This document shows, piece by piece, positions 1 through 11,487 of a stretch of DNA of 64,000 nt. The translations under genes were made by a program, and so were the position numbers. The DNA lies in the NCBI GenBank assembly GCA_029964075.1, contig CM057135.1:3767001-3831000 (forward strand), written 5' to 3'. Each line of letters starts with the position of its first letter. Position 1 is the first letter of the stretch. The DNA is from Patiria pectinifera. Lineage: Eukaryota; Echinodermata; Asteroidea; Valvatida; Asterinidae. The notes under the pieces were generated by a model. That model saw nothing but the letters and a program-made list of their open reading frames with translations. It did not search any database and had not been told where the DNA came from.

Positions 1-425
1 TCCCTGACCAAAGATAAAATCTTAGGTCAGGTATCGCCCCCCACAAGGTTCAAAATAGATCATGACATCACCAAGTCATTCCGAGTGACGTCAGTGGCAT
101 TTTTCAAAAATCAACTCTTGCAAAGGTCGGTCAAAATATTGCACGACTATGGCATTTAATGTTGAGCGTCGATTTATAATTGACAATTCAAAAAAATCAG
201 CATCTACAACCGGCCCGACAGATATTTTGTTAGGCCTGTTTAAAATAGATCATGACATCACCAAGTCATTCCGAGTGACGTCAGTGGCATTTTCAAAACT
301 TGACTCTGACAAACTTCGGTCAAAATATGGCATTTAAATTATTTTAAGTGTTGATTTATAATTGCCATTTCAAACAACGGCATCTACAACTGGCCGGACA
401 GATATTTTGTTTGGCCTATTGCCGA
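1..425. repeat. Tandem repeat, ~188-bp unit, two partial copies
   Basis: The string tagatcatgacatcaccaag occurs near 56 and again near 244, followed in both places by similar sequence through a shared 'gacagatattttgtt..ggcct' block. The spacing gives a unit of about 188 bp. No gene is visible in the unit. It may be a fragment of a dispersed repeat cut by the window edge. Confidence 0.7.
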
Positions 426-1975
426 ACATCAACGAGAACATCCGAATGTTACCGAAGCAAGGTCAGAAATCTTCGAAAACAGGGAGGAATGCACAACGAA
501 AAACACTTTCTGACCAGTACTTTCCGTCCAGTACTTTCCGCGATCTGTCGATTAATTGCAATTCTACAATTTAAAATTGAAACTTTTCCTAATCATCTGG
601 TCCTTAAAAAATGCCCCTAAGCATTTTGTTTCTGAGGTCCAAGTCCATTAGCTTGCACCTGTCAAAGATTTTCTTTATGTTAATGATAATGTTATGAAAC
701 AGTGCCGGTGAAACGTACAAAATGCAACAATACTCATCCTTGAATACGCTGGTAACACGTACGCTCAAGTTTAGAATGACTATATATACTTGTGCCTCCT
801 GGATATAAAAAAGGCTGCAGCTTTTTTCCCCGAGGAAACAAAATATATTCCCCTCTTTTTTCGGAAGAAATTTTGTAATTGTAAAATAAGTGACCCTGGG
901 TCGATTTTTCGTTTTAGCCGGCGAATGTTGTCAACCGGGAGGGACGGGGATGGAGAGGTAAGCTGATGCAGGCATGGTGGTGGTCGTGATCGACATGATG
1001 AAGCGGAATATGTGATGGCCATGGTATTAAGTTGACTTCGACACTCCAGATTCGAGTCCATAATCATCCTTTTATGAATGTGCCAAAGCTTTTTATTGCA
1101 AAGTGATTTTAAATATTTTGTTTCCTTCTTTCTTTTTAAATTTATTTGTTACCGAGATTTATACCGAGCGATCATCATTAGGCCTATACATGTAAAGGTA
1201 TCTAAACCATTTAATAAGTAAAACAAAATGCATTGAAACTATCAAGATGTGCAAATATATTGTTTCTGAAATGAACAGAATCCAAAACCATGACGAATCG
1301 ACATGGACAATATTTTTCAAGCTGAATGTTCTTTTGTTCGGTGTTCCTTGGCTGGGCCAAGTGAAGTAGTCGCCTGCAATGTCGGAACAATGAGTAACGA
1401 CAACTTCACCTACGGGTGCAGACCAGTAAATCGGTCCGAAATTGCCTGCGCCGGCCAAATCACGATTTGCATGCCGTCAAAGTCTTCGGTATTTGAGCAT
1501 GCTGTGGGCCATGAACTTAAGGGTTTGTAAAAAATATGGGTGGAAACCGTGCACAGGACTGGGAGCTTGCAGTTCTGTGTAATTTTGATGTAATTTGGAC
1601 CCTAAAAGCGCTCTACTTTGCAATGGAGTGTAGGCATCGTTTTTCAAAATGGCGATGGGCTTCAGGACTATTTTCAGGGGTGATCATCTTCAGATGGAAA
1701 TTTCTCCTAAAAGTCATCAGTTGACCCCCCCAAAATTGAAAAGAAAATGAAAGATGATGAAATAAGCTTTAATTTGATGTGTGTCTCAAACACCTTGGAG
1801 AGTTGTGAGTATTTTTCCCGAATTTTTGAAGTGGGAGCATTTACCATTGGGGTCTATGGAAATTTACTTTAACTGGTCTGCTACCCTACGCACTGAGGTG
1901 TTTGAGCCAAAAACGATAGATGGCGCCCTTTCGTACATATGGCGCTATGCTCTGGATGGACTGCAGACACGCAAA

Positions 1976-2056
1976 ATGGAGTCTGACACTTACATGGAGG
2001 CAGTTTTAAACTCCCTGAATTTGGGTCATTTAACAAATGCTTTTCACGAGAACGGG
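1976..2056 (+). CDS. Exon 1 (first half of SAM domain) of a SAM-UIM-HECT gene
   Basis: An ATG in good context (aaaATGG) opens 27 codons that end at a gtaagt donor in phase 0. The peptide (MESDTYMEAVLNSLNLGHL...) matches the first half of a SAM domain. Joined to the exon at 5,158 it gives a typical SAM ending with the L-G-V-T-K-I-G-D-R type motif. SAM domains mediate protein or RNA interactions. No promoter is evident upstream. The exon assignment rests on domain continuity and splice phase, not on transcript evidence. Confidence 0.5.
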
Positions 2057-2410
2057 GTAAGTGAAATCTGCATTATTGTTTTTTGTCTCATAGTGGCAGA
2101 GGTAAATGTGAACTGTAACTTTACTGAAGCTGAATCTTTACCACTTGACTTCAGTTCAGGCATTTTGCCCTTTCAAGTCATGATGAAGTAGGCCTAGGCC
2201 CAGACTGGGACCGTGAGTGCATAAAAACGTGCAAAATTACTACTGACGTTTTTTTTAATCACCATTCGGCTAATTAATGCCCACACAACACATACATCAA
2301 TATGCTTGCAAGCATGTCACCTGCACAATTTGAGACCTTAAATCCAATTTTAAGGCAAGTTTTTGACAGTTCAAAAACCATCCACGTCATTCTCCATGCT
2401 TAAGAAGGGT

Positions 2411-3060
2411 GTCAGACGCTTCGCCCCATTTCCACGTCGCCCCATGTCACTTCGCCCCTAACCACTCGCCCCATCCCCGCTTCGCCCCATCCCCGCTTCG
2501 CCCCATCCCCGCTTCGCCCCATCCCCGCTTCGCCCCATCCCCGCTTCGCCCCATCCCCGCTTCGCCCCATCCCCGCTTCGCCCCATCCCCGCTTCGCCCC
2601 ATCCCCACTTCGCCCCATGTAGATTGGTTCCTCCAAGAGTGAAATTAGGATGTCAAAGGTAGCCTATTGGTCATTCTCAGATCAGTGGGAGACGGGTCGG
2701 TATAGCCGGGTTGGGAACAAGGTGGGATCTTTTACTTCAAGCTTTTTCTTGGTAGGGGGCCGGGAGAGTGAGAGGTTGGTTATGAATTGTTCATTTGGTG
2801 GGCTAATTCTTTCCGTTGGTTAGCAATTATTGAATCTGTTGGAATTCTTTTTAAGCCAATAAAATAGATGAGATTTTTTTTAACATGTAACGGGTGGGGC
2901 GAAGTGGGGATGGGGCAAAGTGGGAATGGGAAGAAGTGGAAATGGGGCGAAGTGGGAATGGGGCGATGTGGGGATGGGGCGATGTAGGGATGGGGCGAAG
3001 TGGTTAGGGGCGAAGTGACATGGGGCGACGTGGAAATGGGGCGAAGTGTCCGACATTCCT
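2411..3060. mobile_element. MITE-like inverted-repeat element with minisatellite arms
   Basis: The left arm begins tgtcagacgcttcgccccat. The right arm ends with its near-exact reverse complement (atggggcgaagtgtccgaca). Both arms expand into tandem copies of a 16-bp unit of the type cttcgccccatccccg: about ten near-perfect copies on the left (2,470-2,620) and a more diverged set on the right (2,890-3,050). The ~240-bp centre has no ORF. The element lies in the first intron of the SAM/HECT gene. No target duplication could be recognised. The open frames through the arms are repeat artefacts. Confidence 0.6.
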
Positions 3061-4519
3061 TTAGAAATGGTGGTGTGATTCCCAAGGTATTGTGGGTAGG
3101 TGTAGGAAGAGCCTGGCAGCTTACTTGTTTTTTTAATCGATGGCCAAATGAACATAGCGCCCTCTGTTAAAAAAAAATGAAAAATTCTGCATTCACTCAG
3201 ATCAACAAGAGGGCGCTTTTTTATCTACACGATGAAAATGTTTTAGCTTAGGAGTCTTTTTGCACAATGCATTGGAGTACACATCAACGTGATGTTTCGC
3301 ATTTGGATTTCGATAACTCCCTAAAAAATTAGCATTAAAGGAGTAATTGCAGAATACCCCACCTCTCGGAAATACACCCCTAAAATCACTGGCTACGAGG
3401 TTGGAATCACTGCAAAAGAAACAATTCAAGTCCATTGCCAGCTACGCGGATACTAAGTGGGGGTCCATTATTTGAGAACGAAGCAACACAAAATGAATGG
3501 GAGTTCCTGAAAAAATTCTAAGTCCAAACCAACTAATGGAGCATGACGCATAGTACATACAAGTAGTGCTGAGAATGTTTATTGAGGTCAATCAACCGTG
3601 ACCTCGTAGCCAGCTACGAGGTGGATATATCGAGTGGCGGGGTATTCTGCAATTGTGCCGAATTGGAGAAACGCTGAATTTTTGGTTTTGCAATGCTCAC
3701 AACAGCAACTTTGCAGGGCAGAAGTTTCGGGGATTATTGAAGAAACTGTAGTGAGTAAGAAGCTTGCACATTTGATTCACACTGGTTTTATTATGCAGCA
3801 CAAACTTTTGCACAATATAGATACCTGAAGTTTTGGGACTCTCATACACAGTATTGAGAGTCCCAACTGGACTAGCCCAGGCCTACATCATACATGTACC
3901 ATGTCAGCATGTGCGCAGGGCCCTAAAACTATGCATATTTGAAATACTAAAATTACTACTACAAAGTACTAGGTCGACATATACCGTGATGCCTGATAAG
4001 GTAATGATGTAGCCTTGTAGGTTAGGACCCCCTTCCATAAGATTAAGAGAAGGAAAAGAAACATTCTCTTGGACTATAACTAAACATTTTGGCAATGATA
4101 CAATCAGTATAGGCCTAGACCTATTTAATATTTTTGGAATCATCTAAATTGTGTTATTTTAAGTAAAGTACGAAGTACTTGTGTTCATAATATTTAGCTA
4201 GCTGAATTTTGTGAAAAAAAACTTAAAGGCAGGATTTTGATTTATTAACGGAACTTGGAATTGAAACATTAGGGGTGTACTAAACCACACAATTACCCCT
4301 GATAAGGCCAGGACCCAAGCTACAGTCATTCTAGACCCACTTACTGGAGCGTTAGAAACTCCCTTTTGACGAATTTGTATGCTGTACTAATGCCCCAGAA
4401 AGAGTTATGCCTAAATCTGTAAATTGACCCGTAATAGTTTGTGTGTATAAATCGTCGTAGACTTGGTCGTGTCCCCCGCGCACGTCCATTACTTAATGTT
4501 ACCTATTGGCAACAGTCAT

Positions 4520-4880
4520 TAGACAGATTTAAAGGGAATATACATCATTTGCTTTTACTGTAATTTTTAGAAATGGATGGAATTGGGGGTTGGAAATATA
4601 TAGCAAATATAGTTACACTGACTTTTTTGAGGTTTTAGGTTCGAAAATGCTATAAAACCAAGAAAAACAATCATTTTCCTGTTGTCTGGTTCCCTGACTC
4701 CATATAAGAAGAAACAGAGCGGTTTACATACATTGGGGAATTGTAAGGTCAGGGAACCAGTCTAGCTGGCTCGTACCCGTTCATAGGTTTGTAATCGATT
4801 GCAAACAAGTGCAATGGTCAATTGGGGCCAGTAATTGAAAAAAAAACCAGTTTTTTTCCAACGCTGATCGGCCGAAGAAG
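4520..4880. repeat. Dispersed repeat, inverted copy at 13,835-14,195
   Basis: About 350 bp running from 'aaagggaatatacatcattt' to 'ccaacgctgatcggcc' reappears as its reverse complement in the last intron of the same gene. The two copies share long exact stretches, including the block around gactccatataagaagaaac. The copies are inverted relative to each other about 9 kb apart, inside one gene. Probably a non-autonomous DNA transposon; no coding capacity. Confidence 0.7.
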
Positions 4881-5157
4881 AATGTGCATTATATTAATTT
4901 TTATTAGACTATCAGTTTTTCCTCATGAACTGTACAATCCATGTACAGATCTATGGAGAAGTGAAACTGCCTTCATGGTAACCCAGTATGGGCCTATTCA
5001 TGCCAGTGGGTACTCCCACAAACACAAACTTCATTTGATTCTCTGTTCCATGGTTTGAGTGAATTAAGATTCCCTGCTTTGCTTATTGTCCAACAAAATA
5101 CGGTGGAAGCATTCACAAGACTTTCAGCTCTTGATTTTTTTCCATGCAACTTGACAG

Positions 5158-5269
5158 GTTGGATGCAGGGAAGCAATACATTTAACAGACAGTGAATTCC
5201 TGTTGCTCGGGGTAACCAAGATTGGCGACCGAGCAAGAATAAGACTGAAGTGTAAAGACATCATTTCAG
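5158..5269 (+). CDS. Exon 2 (second half of SAM domain) of the SAM-UIM-HECT gene
   Basis: The acceptor ttgacag is followed by 112 nt in frame with exon 1, encoding ...LTDSEFLLLGVTKIGDRARI..., the C-terminal half of a SAM domain. The exon should end at a phase-1 donor. Its natural donor (catttcag|gtatgt) now lies at 5,600, because a 323-bp inverted-repeat element has inserted into the last bases and duplicated catttcag. As the sequence stands, no donor follows the left copy, so normal splicing of this exon looks impossible or altered. Confidence 0.55.
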
Positions 5270-5592
5270 GGGGCCGTATCATAGGTCCGACGCCTCATAA
5301 GTCCGAAATTTCGGACTTATGAGGCGTCGGACTTATGAGGCATACAATTTATTTATTCCGCCTCATAGGTCCGACGCCTCGTAAGTCCGACAACGGAAAA
5401 ATGAGGCGTTTAATTTGTCGGACTTACGAGGCGTCGGAGCTTTGAGGCGTCGGACCTATGAGGTGTCGGACTTATGAGGCGTCGGACCTATGAGGCGTCG
5501 GACTTATGGGCCTTTATTTGGTTACGGGTTGCGATTTTGTCGGACTTATGAGGCGTCGGACCTATGAGGCGTCGGATTTATGAGCGGACCCC
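5270..5592. mobile_element. hAT-like MITE with 8-bp duplication, inserted in a host exon
   Basis: The ends are inverted repeats (GGGGCCGTATCATAGG... against ...CATAAATC-type sequence ending GCGGACCCC). The element is flanked by an exact 8-bp duplication catttcag (5,262-5,269 and 5,593-5,600), the length typical of hAT insertions. The body is almost entirely alternating direct and inverted copies of a cctcataagtccgacg-type motif. It contains a 48-bp perfect palindrome at 5,285-5,332. It has no ORF of its own and sits at the exon 2 splice donor of the SAM/HECT gene. Confidence 0.75.
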
Positions 5593-7045
5593 CATTTCAG
5601 GTATGTTTATTTCTTCTTAATACATGTAGTATAACCCTGCTATAACTTCAGTGGGGAACATGTCTCTTTTTTTAACAGCATTTGAAGTCTATGAAGGTTT
5701 CCTTTAAGTTCAACAAAATGAATTGGCTTGATGGATCAAATGAATAGCCAATAAGATTGTTTTCAAGTGCAGTTTATGTGAATTGCATTTAAGAGTAATT
5801 AACATTTGGTGAGTGTATGAGATTAAATGGCAGACTAATGTGCCATTTTCACCAAAACTATTGATAAAAAGTCTTTGGCTTTGGGTAAAAATCAAGATGA
5901 AAAAAGAAACTTGATTTGCATACATGTAATAATATTTGAAATAACCGCTGTGTTTTATCTGTTTTGTTAAAAGTACATTAAAAACCTAACTCTTGGCTGT
6001 TCTTTCTGGGAACCTTCCCCGATCAAACAAACTTCAACGCTGTGTGGTTAACCAATAGCACATTCTTTGTATTTGGACAAAGTCAGGGGATCAAGTTCCA
6101 TGCAAAGAAACAGTGCCAGATTCCTAAAGTACTCAATAAAACCAACTGAAACAAAAAAGGGTGTTTGATTCTGGCTGGTTGGGGTCAGTTAGGGTTGAGC
6201 ACATCATTATTGCTGAAATAAAATGATAATATGGGCTGGATATGTATACGTGTTACCAAATGCCAGTTTAAACAAACTTTCTGTGGGATGTATGTGTAGT
6301 TCATGCTTGGTGCACTGCACCTGGCCTTGTTATAAGATGAAAGACTATGTCATTGTAAAGTCACCAAATTATACAGGTATGACCAAATTTTCACCTCCCC
6401 GCTGTTTGAAGGACAGAAATTACAGATGATTAACTGCCCTTTTTTCATAAACCCATGGCCCTTTTTACCCCTCATCAGCTCCATGGGCTGGAGGGGTATT
6501 GTTATGGCCTGTGACGTCCAGATGTCCAGCGTTTTCGGACCATAACTGCAGTTGGAAGTAACATTTGGACTTGAAACTTGGGTGGGGGGTTGCCCTTGGG
6601 GAAAGGGCAGTTGGTATTGTATTTGGGGTGAAAAAGTCAAAGGTCACGGTCACTGTGGTGAGTTATAGAAAAACCAACTTCCACTTGTTTCTTTATCAAC
6701 AGGTCAAATGTTCAGGTCAAATTAATGTGCTCAGGTACAGCATCGGACATGGTTTGTGCATACATGTGGCTGTGGTCAAGGGCTGAGGGGTTTCAACAGC
6801 ATTGCTATTATTTTTCCATCTAACATCCCTATATTGAAATGTACCTAGCCCACTGCATAAATTTTATTAAGGATTGGCGTCAAAGGTCACATACATTCAA
6901 AGGTAATCTGACCATGTGACGTCAACCTCAATTTCATGCAAAGTACGATGCATGGGAATACCATCAGACACATTTCAATATAGATTTAAACAAGATCGTC
7001 TGTGCACACTTTATTCTATTTTATTGTGCATCTAATCACTGATAG

Positions 7046-7489
7046 GTGAAGCATCCACTCTGCCTGCAGTAAGACAGCTGCGAAACATGGTAGCACATCG
7101 TCGCAGTGGACATACAGATAGAGGGAATCCTATCAAGCCAGGAAAAGAAACACTCAGAATCTATGCTGGGTGGAAGCACCATGAGGGACACCGCAGCAAA
7201 ACAGCAAAGCAAGTTCTGTTATCGCAAGGCGGTGGAACACAACACATTGATATTGCAAGAAATGCATCATTTAAAGAGGTCCTTGCCAGGTTTCAGGATA
7301 TATTCTTCCCAGAAGGGGAAAATAAATCAAAAACTTCTCCTGAAAGACCTTAACTGTAAGTTTACCAAATTCATTGGAAATGAGGTTGGAGAAACTCTTC
7401 AGAGTGGGAAGACCTTTACCCTGGAAAGGTTTTGCAATGAAAGTAGTAGGCCTGTGCGTCTGTACCTCACCACGTCATTCATTGAGGAG
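7046..7489 (+). CDS. Exon 3 (conserved GWxHH / GGGT domain) of the SAM-UIM-HECT gene, frameshifted
   Basis: The acceptor gatag at 7,041-7,045 continues the phase-1 frame of exon 2. The product contains IYAGWKHHEG, a GGGTQHIDI block and DIFFPEG, which resemble the N-terminal region of many uncharacterised invertebrate and fish G2E3-like proteins. The matching C-terminal part (KFTKFIGNEVG...RPVRLYLTTSF) lies in another frame. There is therefore a 1-nt excess (or 2-nt loss) between about 7,310 and 7,345. The donor is gaggag|gtaaat. The frameshift is either inactivating or a sequence error. Confidence 0.55.
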
Positions 7490-7847
7490 GTAAATATAAT
7501 TTTATGTAATTTTCCCACATGGTTTTTTTTTGTACAGGTCTGAACCCATCTTTTTTCAAATGTTTTCTTGAAGTTGGTATTTTTCAGGTTCAAAGCCAGT
7601 ATTTTTGTTAAGCCTGTGCAGAATTTAGGGGGCATTTGTATCCAAGCATAATCACATCACCCCCCCTTTAGATTTGGACATTGTTTGGGGGCTCACTCCA
7701 GCAAGATCATGTATGTTTGGCAACTAACTGCATGGTCCCTCCCTTTTGTCAGATAGTGTGTGTATGTTCCTCTCTGTGCTCACAGCCTCCCTTCCATTAT
7801 TTTGAAGATGTTGAAGCCATTGTTTTAATTTGTGATAATAATTTCAG

Positions 7848-7917
7848 GACTTGGAGGAAAGTGACAGTGGAGAAGATTGTCTCCTGATATTCTTCGTTGT
7901 GAGGGCAATCCCAAAAG
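7848..7917 (+). CDS. Candidate small acidic exon of the SAM-UIM-HECT gene
   Basis: The sequence is bounded by a good acceptor (tttcag) and a good donor (aag|gtaagg). It encodes an acidic peptide DLEESDSGEDCLL... in the frame left by the previous donor. Its 70-nt length does not deliver the phase required by the next exon, so an indel, an unseen exon or a wrong boundary is possible. Confidence 0.3.
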
Positions 7918-8452
7918 GTAAGGAACCCTTAATCTGATAAAGGAACTTTTAGTAAGAACCATATAAAAGGTAGGACAAATTCTTTACAGCATGTACAAGA
8001 AAGTATTAATACAAAAATGATATGATACTCAAGTGTACGAGAATATAGCATGATTGCAAAACATATATAGAGAATGCTGAAGGTGCGGTAACTCAAACTA
8101 TTGCTTGGGCTGAGGGTATGGAGGATTTGTACCTTTTGTTGTGTACCCATGAGTTGCTTTTGATGAGTGAAGCTACATGCCAGTTTTGCAGGTTTTCAAG
8201 ACAAGAGGAAGCGGTTATTTTTTTCACTTAGAAAATTATGAAAGTGGGAATATATATAAGTGGCTCAACCATGGGCCTCTCTTTATCTCTCATAATGGTT
8301 TGGGCAACATTTTTCTGTTTGTTTGAAAGAATAATGTCAGTAGTCAATTTTGGTTCTCCTGCTGAAGGTCCCAATTGTTTTGGAAAGTTTGGTGCCCAAC
8401 TCTGGATGTTTGGCAGAGTATTTCTTATATCTAAATGTGGTTTTGCTTTTAG

Positions 8453-8533
8453 ACCCCCGATCCTAGAGGGACTCCAAAAACTGCAGTTCTTCAACCTGAT
8501 ACTCCTACTGTCAGTTTTCCTAGACATGCAAGA
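8453..8533 (+). CDS. Exon (Pro/Thr-rich linker) of the SAM-UIM-HECT gene
   Basis: The exon is 81 nt between a gcttttag acceptor and a gtaagt donor. It is in phase 0 with the following UIM exon and encodes a linker rich in P, T and R. Linkers of this kind separate the middle domain from UIM/HECT in related proteins. The assignment rests on splice sites and frame continuity. Confidence 0.45.
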
Positions 8534-9075
8534 GTAAGTACCGGTACTGAGTTACTACAACAAATAAAATCACTTGATGTCAGGATTAATTGTTATGTTG
8601 TTTTCCAGGATACATTGTTGTTGCTTTGTAAAGCCTGTGTAATTTTAAGATTCAAGTGTAATTTCCAGGCCACCATGCACATAGTTGAGACTCTTCAACA
8701 ACTCTGAGTTTATCAGGAAAAAGGCAGAAATTGTTATTGAATCAGCTTGTCAACACATCAAATTCTACAAAGGTTTTGCAGTGGATCCACTAGATTATCC
8801 GATGGTATTTCATTCAAGTGTTTTACAAATCGAACATCTTTGTCAGGATTATTCACAAGCAATCTAAATATGCATGTATGCCATATCATCTTCCTCATTA
8901 CTGTTTGGTCTTATGAATTCACATTTAATTTTTGTTGGGCTATGTGTTGTTGCCAGGCTGAATAGATAGTTTATTGGTGTTGGACTACAGTGTACAGTGT
9001 AATAATTCTGTTAAGCAGAAGCTAAAACACTTGTCTTTTTTATAACTGGCTTATACATTTGTCTTTCTATTTTAG

Positions 9076-9239
9076 AATATCTCAGATACTCCACAACCAA
9101 GTGCTTCTTCACATCCAGACGAAGCAGGATGCAGTTATCAGGCTTATGTGAATATACTGGAGGACACAGAAGAAGATGCTGAAATAGCACTAGCAATTCA
9201 AGCAAGTCTAACTGAAAATAATCCCACAAGCCCTATTGG
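9076..9239 (+). CDS. Exon with ubiquitin-interacting motif, SAM-UIM-HECT gene
   Basis: The exon runs from acceptor ctattttag to donor gg|gtatgc, 164 nt, phase 0 to 2. The peptide EEDAEIALAIQASL is a clear UIM: an acidic run, then the A-x-x-x-S core. UIMs bind ubiquitin. Placed before a HECT domain, it suggests a ubiquitin ligase that binds ubiquitin or ubiquitinated partners. The reading frame joins exactly to the next exon across phase 2. Confidence 0.7.
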
Positions 9240-9594
9240 GTATGCTAATGTTTGACGTTTTATTTAGGTTTTGTATGTTTGCTAGTTTTGGTCCATTTGT
9301 GTGTGGTATGTTAAGGTGGTGTTCCAAACACAAAGCTAAAGATGTTCACATTGAAGGTCATGTGAAGGTCTCTGTTTATCCACAAGTTTAACAGTTTGAG
9401 TAGATTTTTTATGAGTCACACAAACTCATGGATTTGCATCTACATGATAGCAGCACAAAATACACTTATTGTCAACTCTATCAAATAAACCTTCAATCAT
9501 AATCTTCTCGTGTGACACTACTTATTTGTGCATTTCCTGAATAACCTCCAACCATCTCTTTCAAGAAGACCCTCTTGTTTTTTTAATCACTCTA

Positions 9595-9826
9595 GACATG
9601 GAGTAGACGATCACACCCGTACCAGTACCCGTGTGATCACGAACCTGGCCAACATGGTATCTGATGATGAAGACCCTGTAACTGTTGTTGTGCATCGGAA
9701 ACATGTGCTGAACTCAACAATGAGGACGGTGACTTCAGATGACTTCAACTTCTGGAGGCCTGTCAGAGTGGTATTTTCTGGAGAAGATGGGGAAGATGAG
9801 GGTGGTCCGCGTCGTGAATTCTTCAA
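9595..9826 (+). CDS. Exon encoding the start of the HECT domain
   Basis: The exon runs from acceptor actctag to donor caa|gtacgt. Its end encodes VVFSGEDGEDEGGPRREFF, the canonical opening of a HECT domain in G2E3-type ligases. The phase joins exactly to exons at both sides, and the last codon is completed as Lys by the next exon. The protein would be an E3 ubiquitin ligase acting through a catalytic cysteine in the C-lobe, found in the last exon at 14,420. Confidence 0.8.
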
Positions 9827-9979
9827 GTACGTTTTTTCTTTCTTACTGAAAATTTAGTGGCCCTTTCTTTGCAATAATGAGTACGCCTTAAGTCTGTCTT
9901 TTTTTACTATTGATACCATCAGAGCACAACCTTAAGACCAGTTGTTTCGATGAAGAGAGTTCTTCTGCTTTTAAGTTCT

Positions 9980-10450
9980 TAGCGAGCTGCAAAGGGGTTG
10001 GGTGGGACAGTTGGGGTGGGGTTAGGATGACAGTTGGATTGTGGGGTTGGATGGGATGAGTGTTTGGTGTTCGGATAGGGTGGGGTGGAGCTGCTGTCCA
10101 CATTCAGACTAAAGGTTTTTAAATGGGAGGTGGGATGGGGCGTGGTTGAGTGATATGGGGTTGGGTGGTCAGGATGGCCATCCACATTCAGGCTGAAAAT
10201 TTTAAAATAATATTTTTTTTCCTTTGGGGTGGTTTATGTATACAGGGAGTGTGGTTGGGGTGGGGCAAGGGTGTGGGTTAGAATGAGGTGAAGTTGAGAG
10301 GTCAGGAGGGTTGGGTTAGGGGTTGAGTTGGGGTTGGGTTAGGTAAGGGTTTGGAGCCGGGTAGGTAGCCGCCTACATTCATGCTAAAGGGTTTTTTAAT
10401 GTTTAAAAAAGCATTTTCCTCTGGATGATTATGTGTACAGGGGGATGGGT
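9980..10450. repeat. G-rich satellite-like tandem repeat in a HECT-gene intron
   Basis: G-rich blocks (variants of ggggttgggtggg) alternate three times with a conserved AT-rich block of the form ccacattcagactaaaggtttttaaa, with tgtatacaggg in two of the units. The unit is roughly 120-190 bp. The same unit occurs in reverse complement at 38,140-38,830 in the DDE-integrase gene. It is non-coding; open frames across it are compositional. Confidence 0.7.
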
Positions 10451-10644
10451 AATACTTATATTTCCCAAAGGTATTTAATTCTCATCCAGCAGCGAGCCAA
10501 AGTGGCTTCCCCGTTCTAAATGTATTTTCTAATAATCAAAATACCATTCCATGTTTGATCATCACAAGAGGGTTCGTATCTAAAGAAGTTGTTACTTTAT
10601 TTTGACAAACCTACATGTACTTCATTCCATGTTTTAACATAAAG

Positions 10645-10909
10645 GCTGCTTATGAGGGAACTTGTCACCAGCTCTGGAGTGTTCAAGACTCGTGATGGGA
10701 AGGCAACTTTCAGCTATGACTTGAAGCGCCTGAACCAAAACACATACAGACTTGCAGGCCAGTTGGTGCTATGGAGCCTTTCACATGGTGGACCTGGGCT
10801 TCAAGCATTATGTCCATCTGTGTACTCATGTATGGCAGGTGTTGGAAGTGTTGACCTCTCTGACATCAACAGCATTCCAGATCTAACTGCTAAGATGAAC
10901 ATGGAAAAG
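10645..10909 (+). CDS. HECT domain exon (N-lobe), SAM-UIM-HECT gene
   Basis: The exon opens with LLMRELV directly after the EFF-K of the preceding exon, a classic HECT continuation. It contains YRLAGQLVLWSLSHGGPG, matching the G2E3-like N-lobe. It is 265 nt long, phases in and out correctly and ends at aag|gtaatt. No break is seen in this exon. Confidence 0.8.
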
Positions 10910-11332
10910 GTAATTTATATACATAAGAATGTAGTTTTTACTAGGAATAGTTATTTAAAACATACTTCATGTTCAAACAATGTGTGTATTCCTTAAAAAA
11001 GAGACAAGCCCCCGGCAGTCGCAATTACGAGTTCATTTATCTGCTTTTATTTAAAAAAAAATAAAATAAAAAGTATCCTTGATGAATTAAACATGATTCA
11101 TACAATGCATGATTCATACAATGAAAGAGACAAATTGTTGCATTTTTAAATAATTTTTCCTTTACGTAGGTTATGAAAAAAACAAACATTTTTTTATTGA
11201 ATTTTTATTTTTATTGCATTGTGTATTGCATTTGTTACGTCTTATCAATTTCAAGAACTTTTGCAACGGATAGTGTCTAACCTAATACTATTAATTTGAA
11301 TTCTCTGAGTTTTTCTGGTCACCCTTTTTCAG

Positions 11333-11487
11333 TTGAAGTCTTCCTCAAATGATGACGAATTCAGACAAGCTGTGACTGATCAAATGGACTGGCTTCTGGA
11401 GCAGGGGGTTTGCAATGCACATGCTGTTACTTATGCTGACAAGGACCGACTGCTGAAGGACTTACTTACACACTAGCTGTACTATCG
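11333..11487 (+). pseudogene. HECT domain exon with in-frame TAG
   Basis: The exon runs from acceptor ttttcag to donor cg|gtaatt. It encodes a HECT-compatible stretch (DDEFRQAVTDQMDWLLEQGV...). Both splice phases fit the neighbours: 155 nt, phase 0 to 2, with the split codon completed as Arg at 11,912. An in-frame TAG at 11,474-11,476 interrupts it 11 nt before the donor. Unless this is a base error, the stop removes the catalytic C-lobe. Confidence 0.65.

Noticed and set aside
1536-1724. 62-codon plus-strand frame before the SAM exon
   Set aside because: Tryptophan- and phenylalanine-rich frame without a domain, homologue or splice context.
2409-2642. Open frames on both strands full of proline, serine and arginine or glycine
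   Set aside because: They follow the 16-bp minisatellite, are open in both directions and have no domain, start context or splice support.
2420-3050. Possible CRISPR-like array from regularly spaced repeats
   Set aside because: The units are tandem with no unique spacers, in a eukaryotic intron; this is a minisatellite.
3340-3660. Possible further MITE from inverted matches (ttgcagaatacccc / ggggtattctgcaa)
   Set aside because: Only short terminal matches could be confirmed and the ends and duplication were not definable, so it is not listed as an element.
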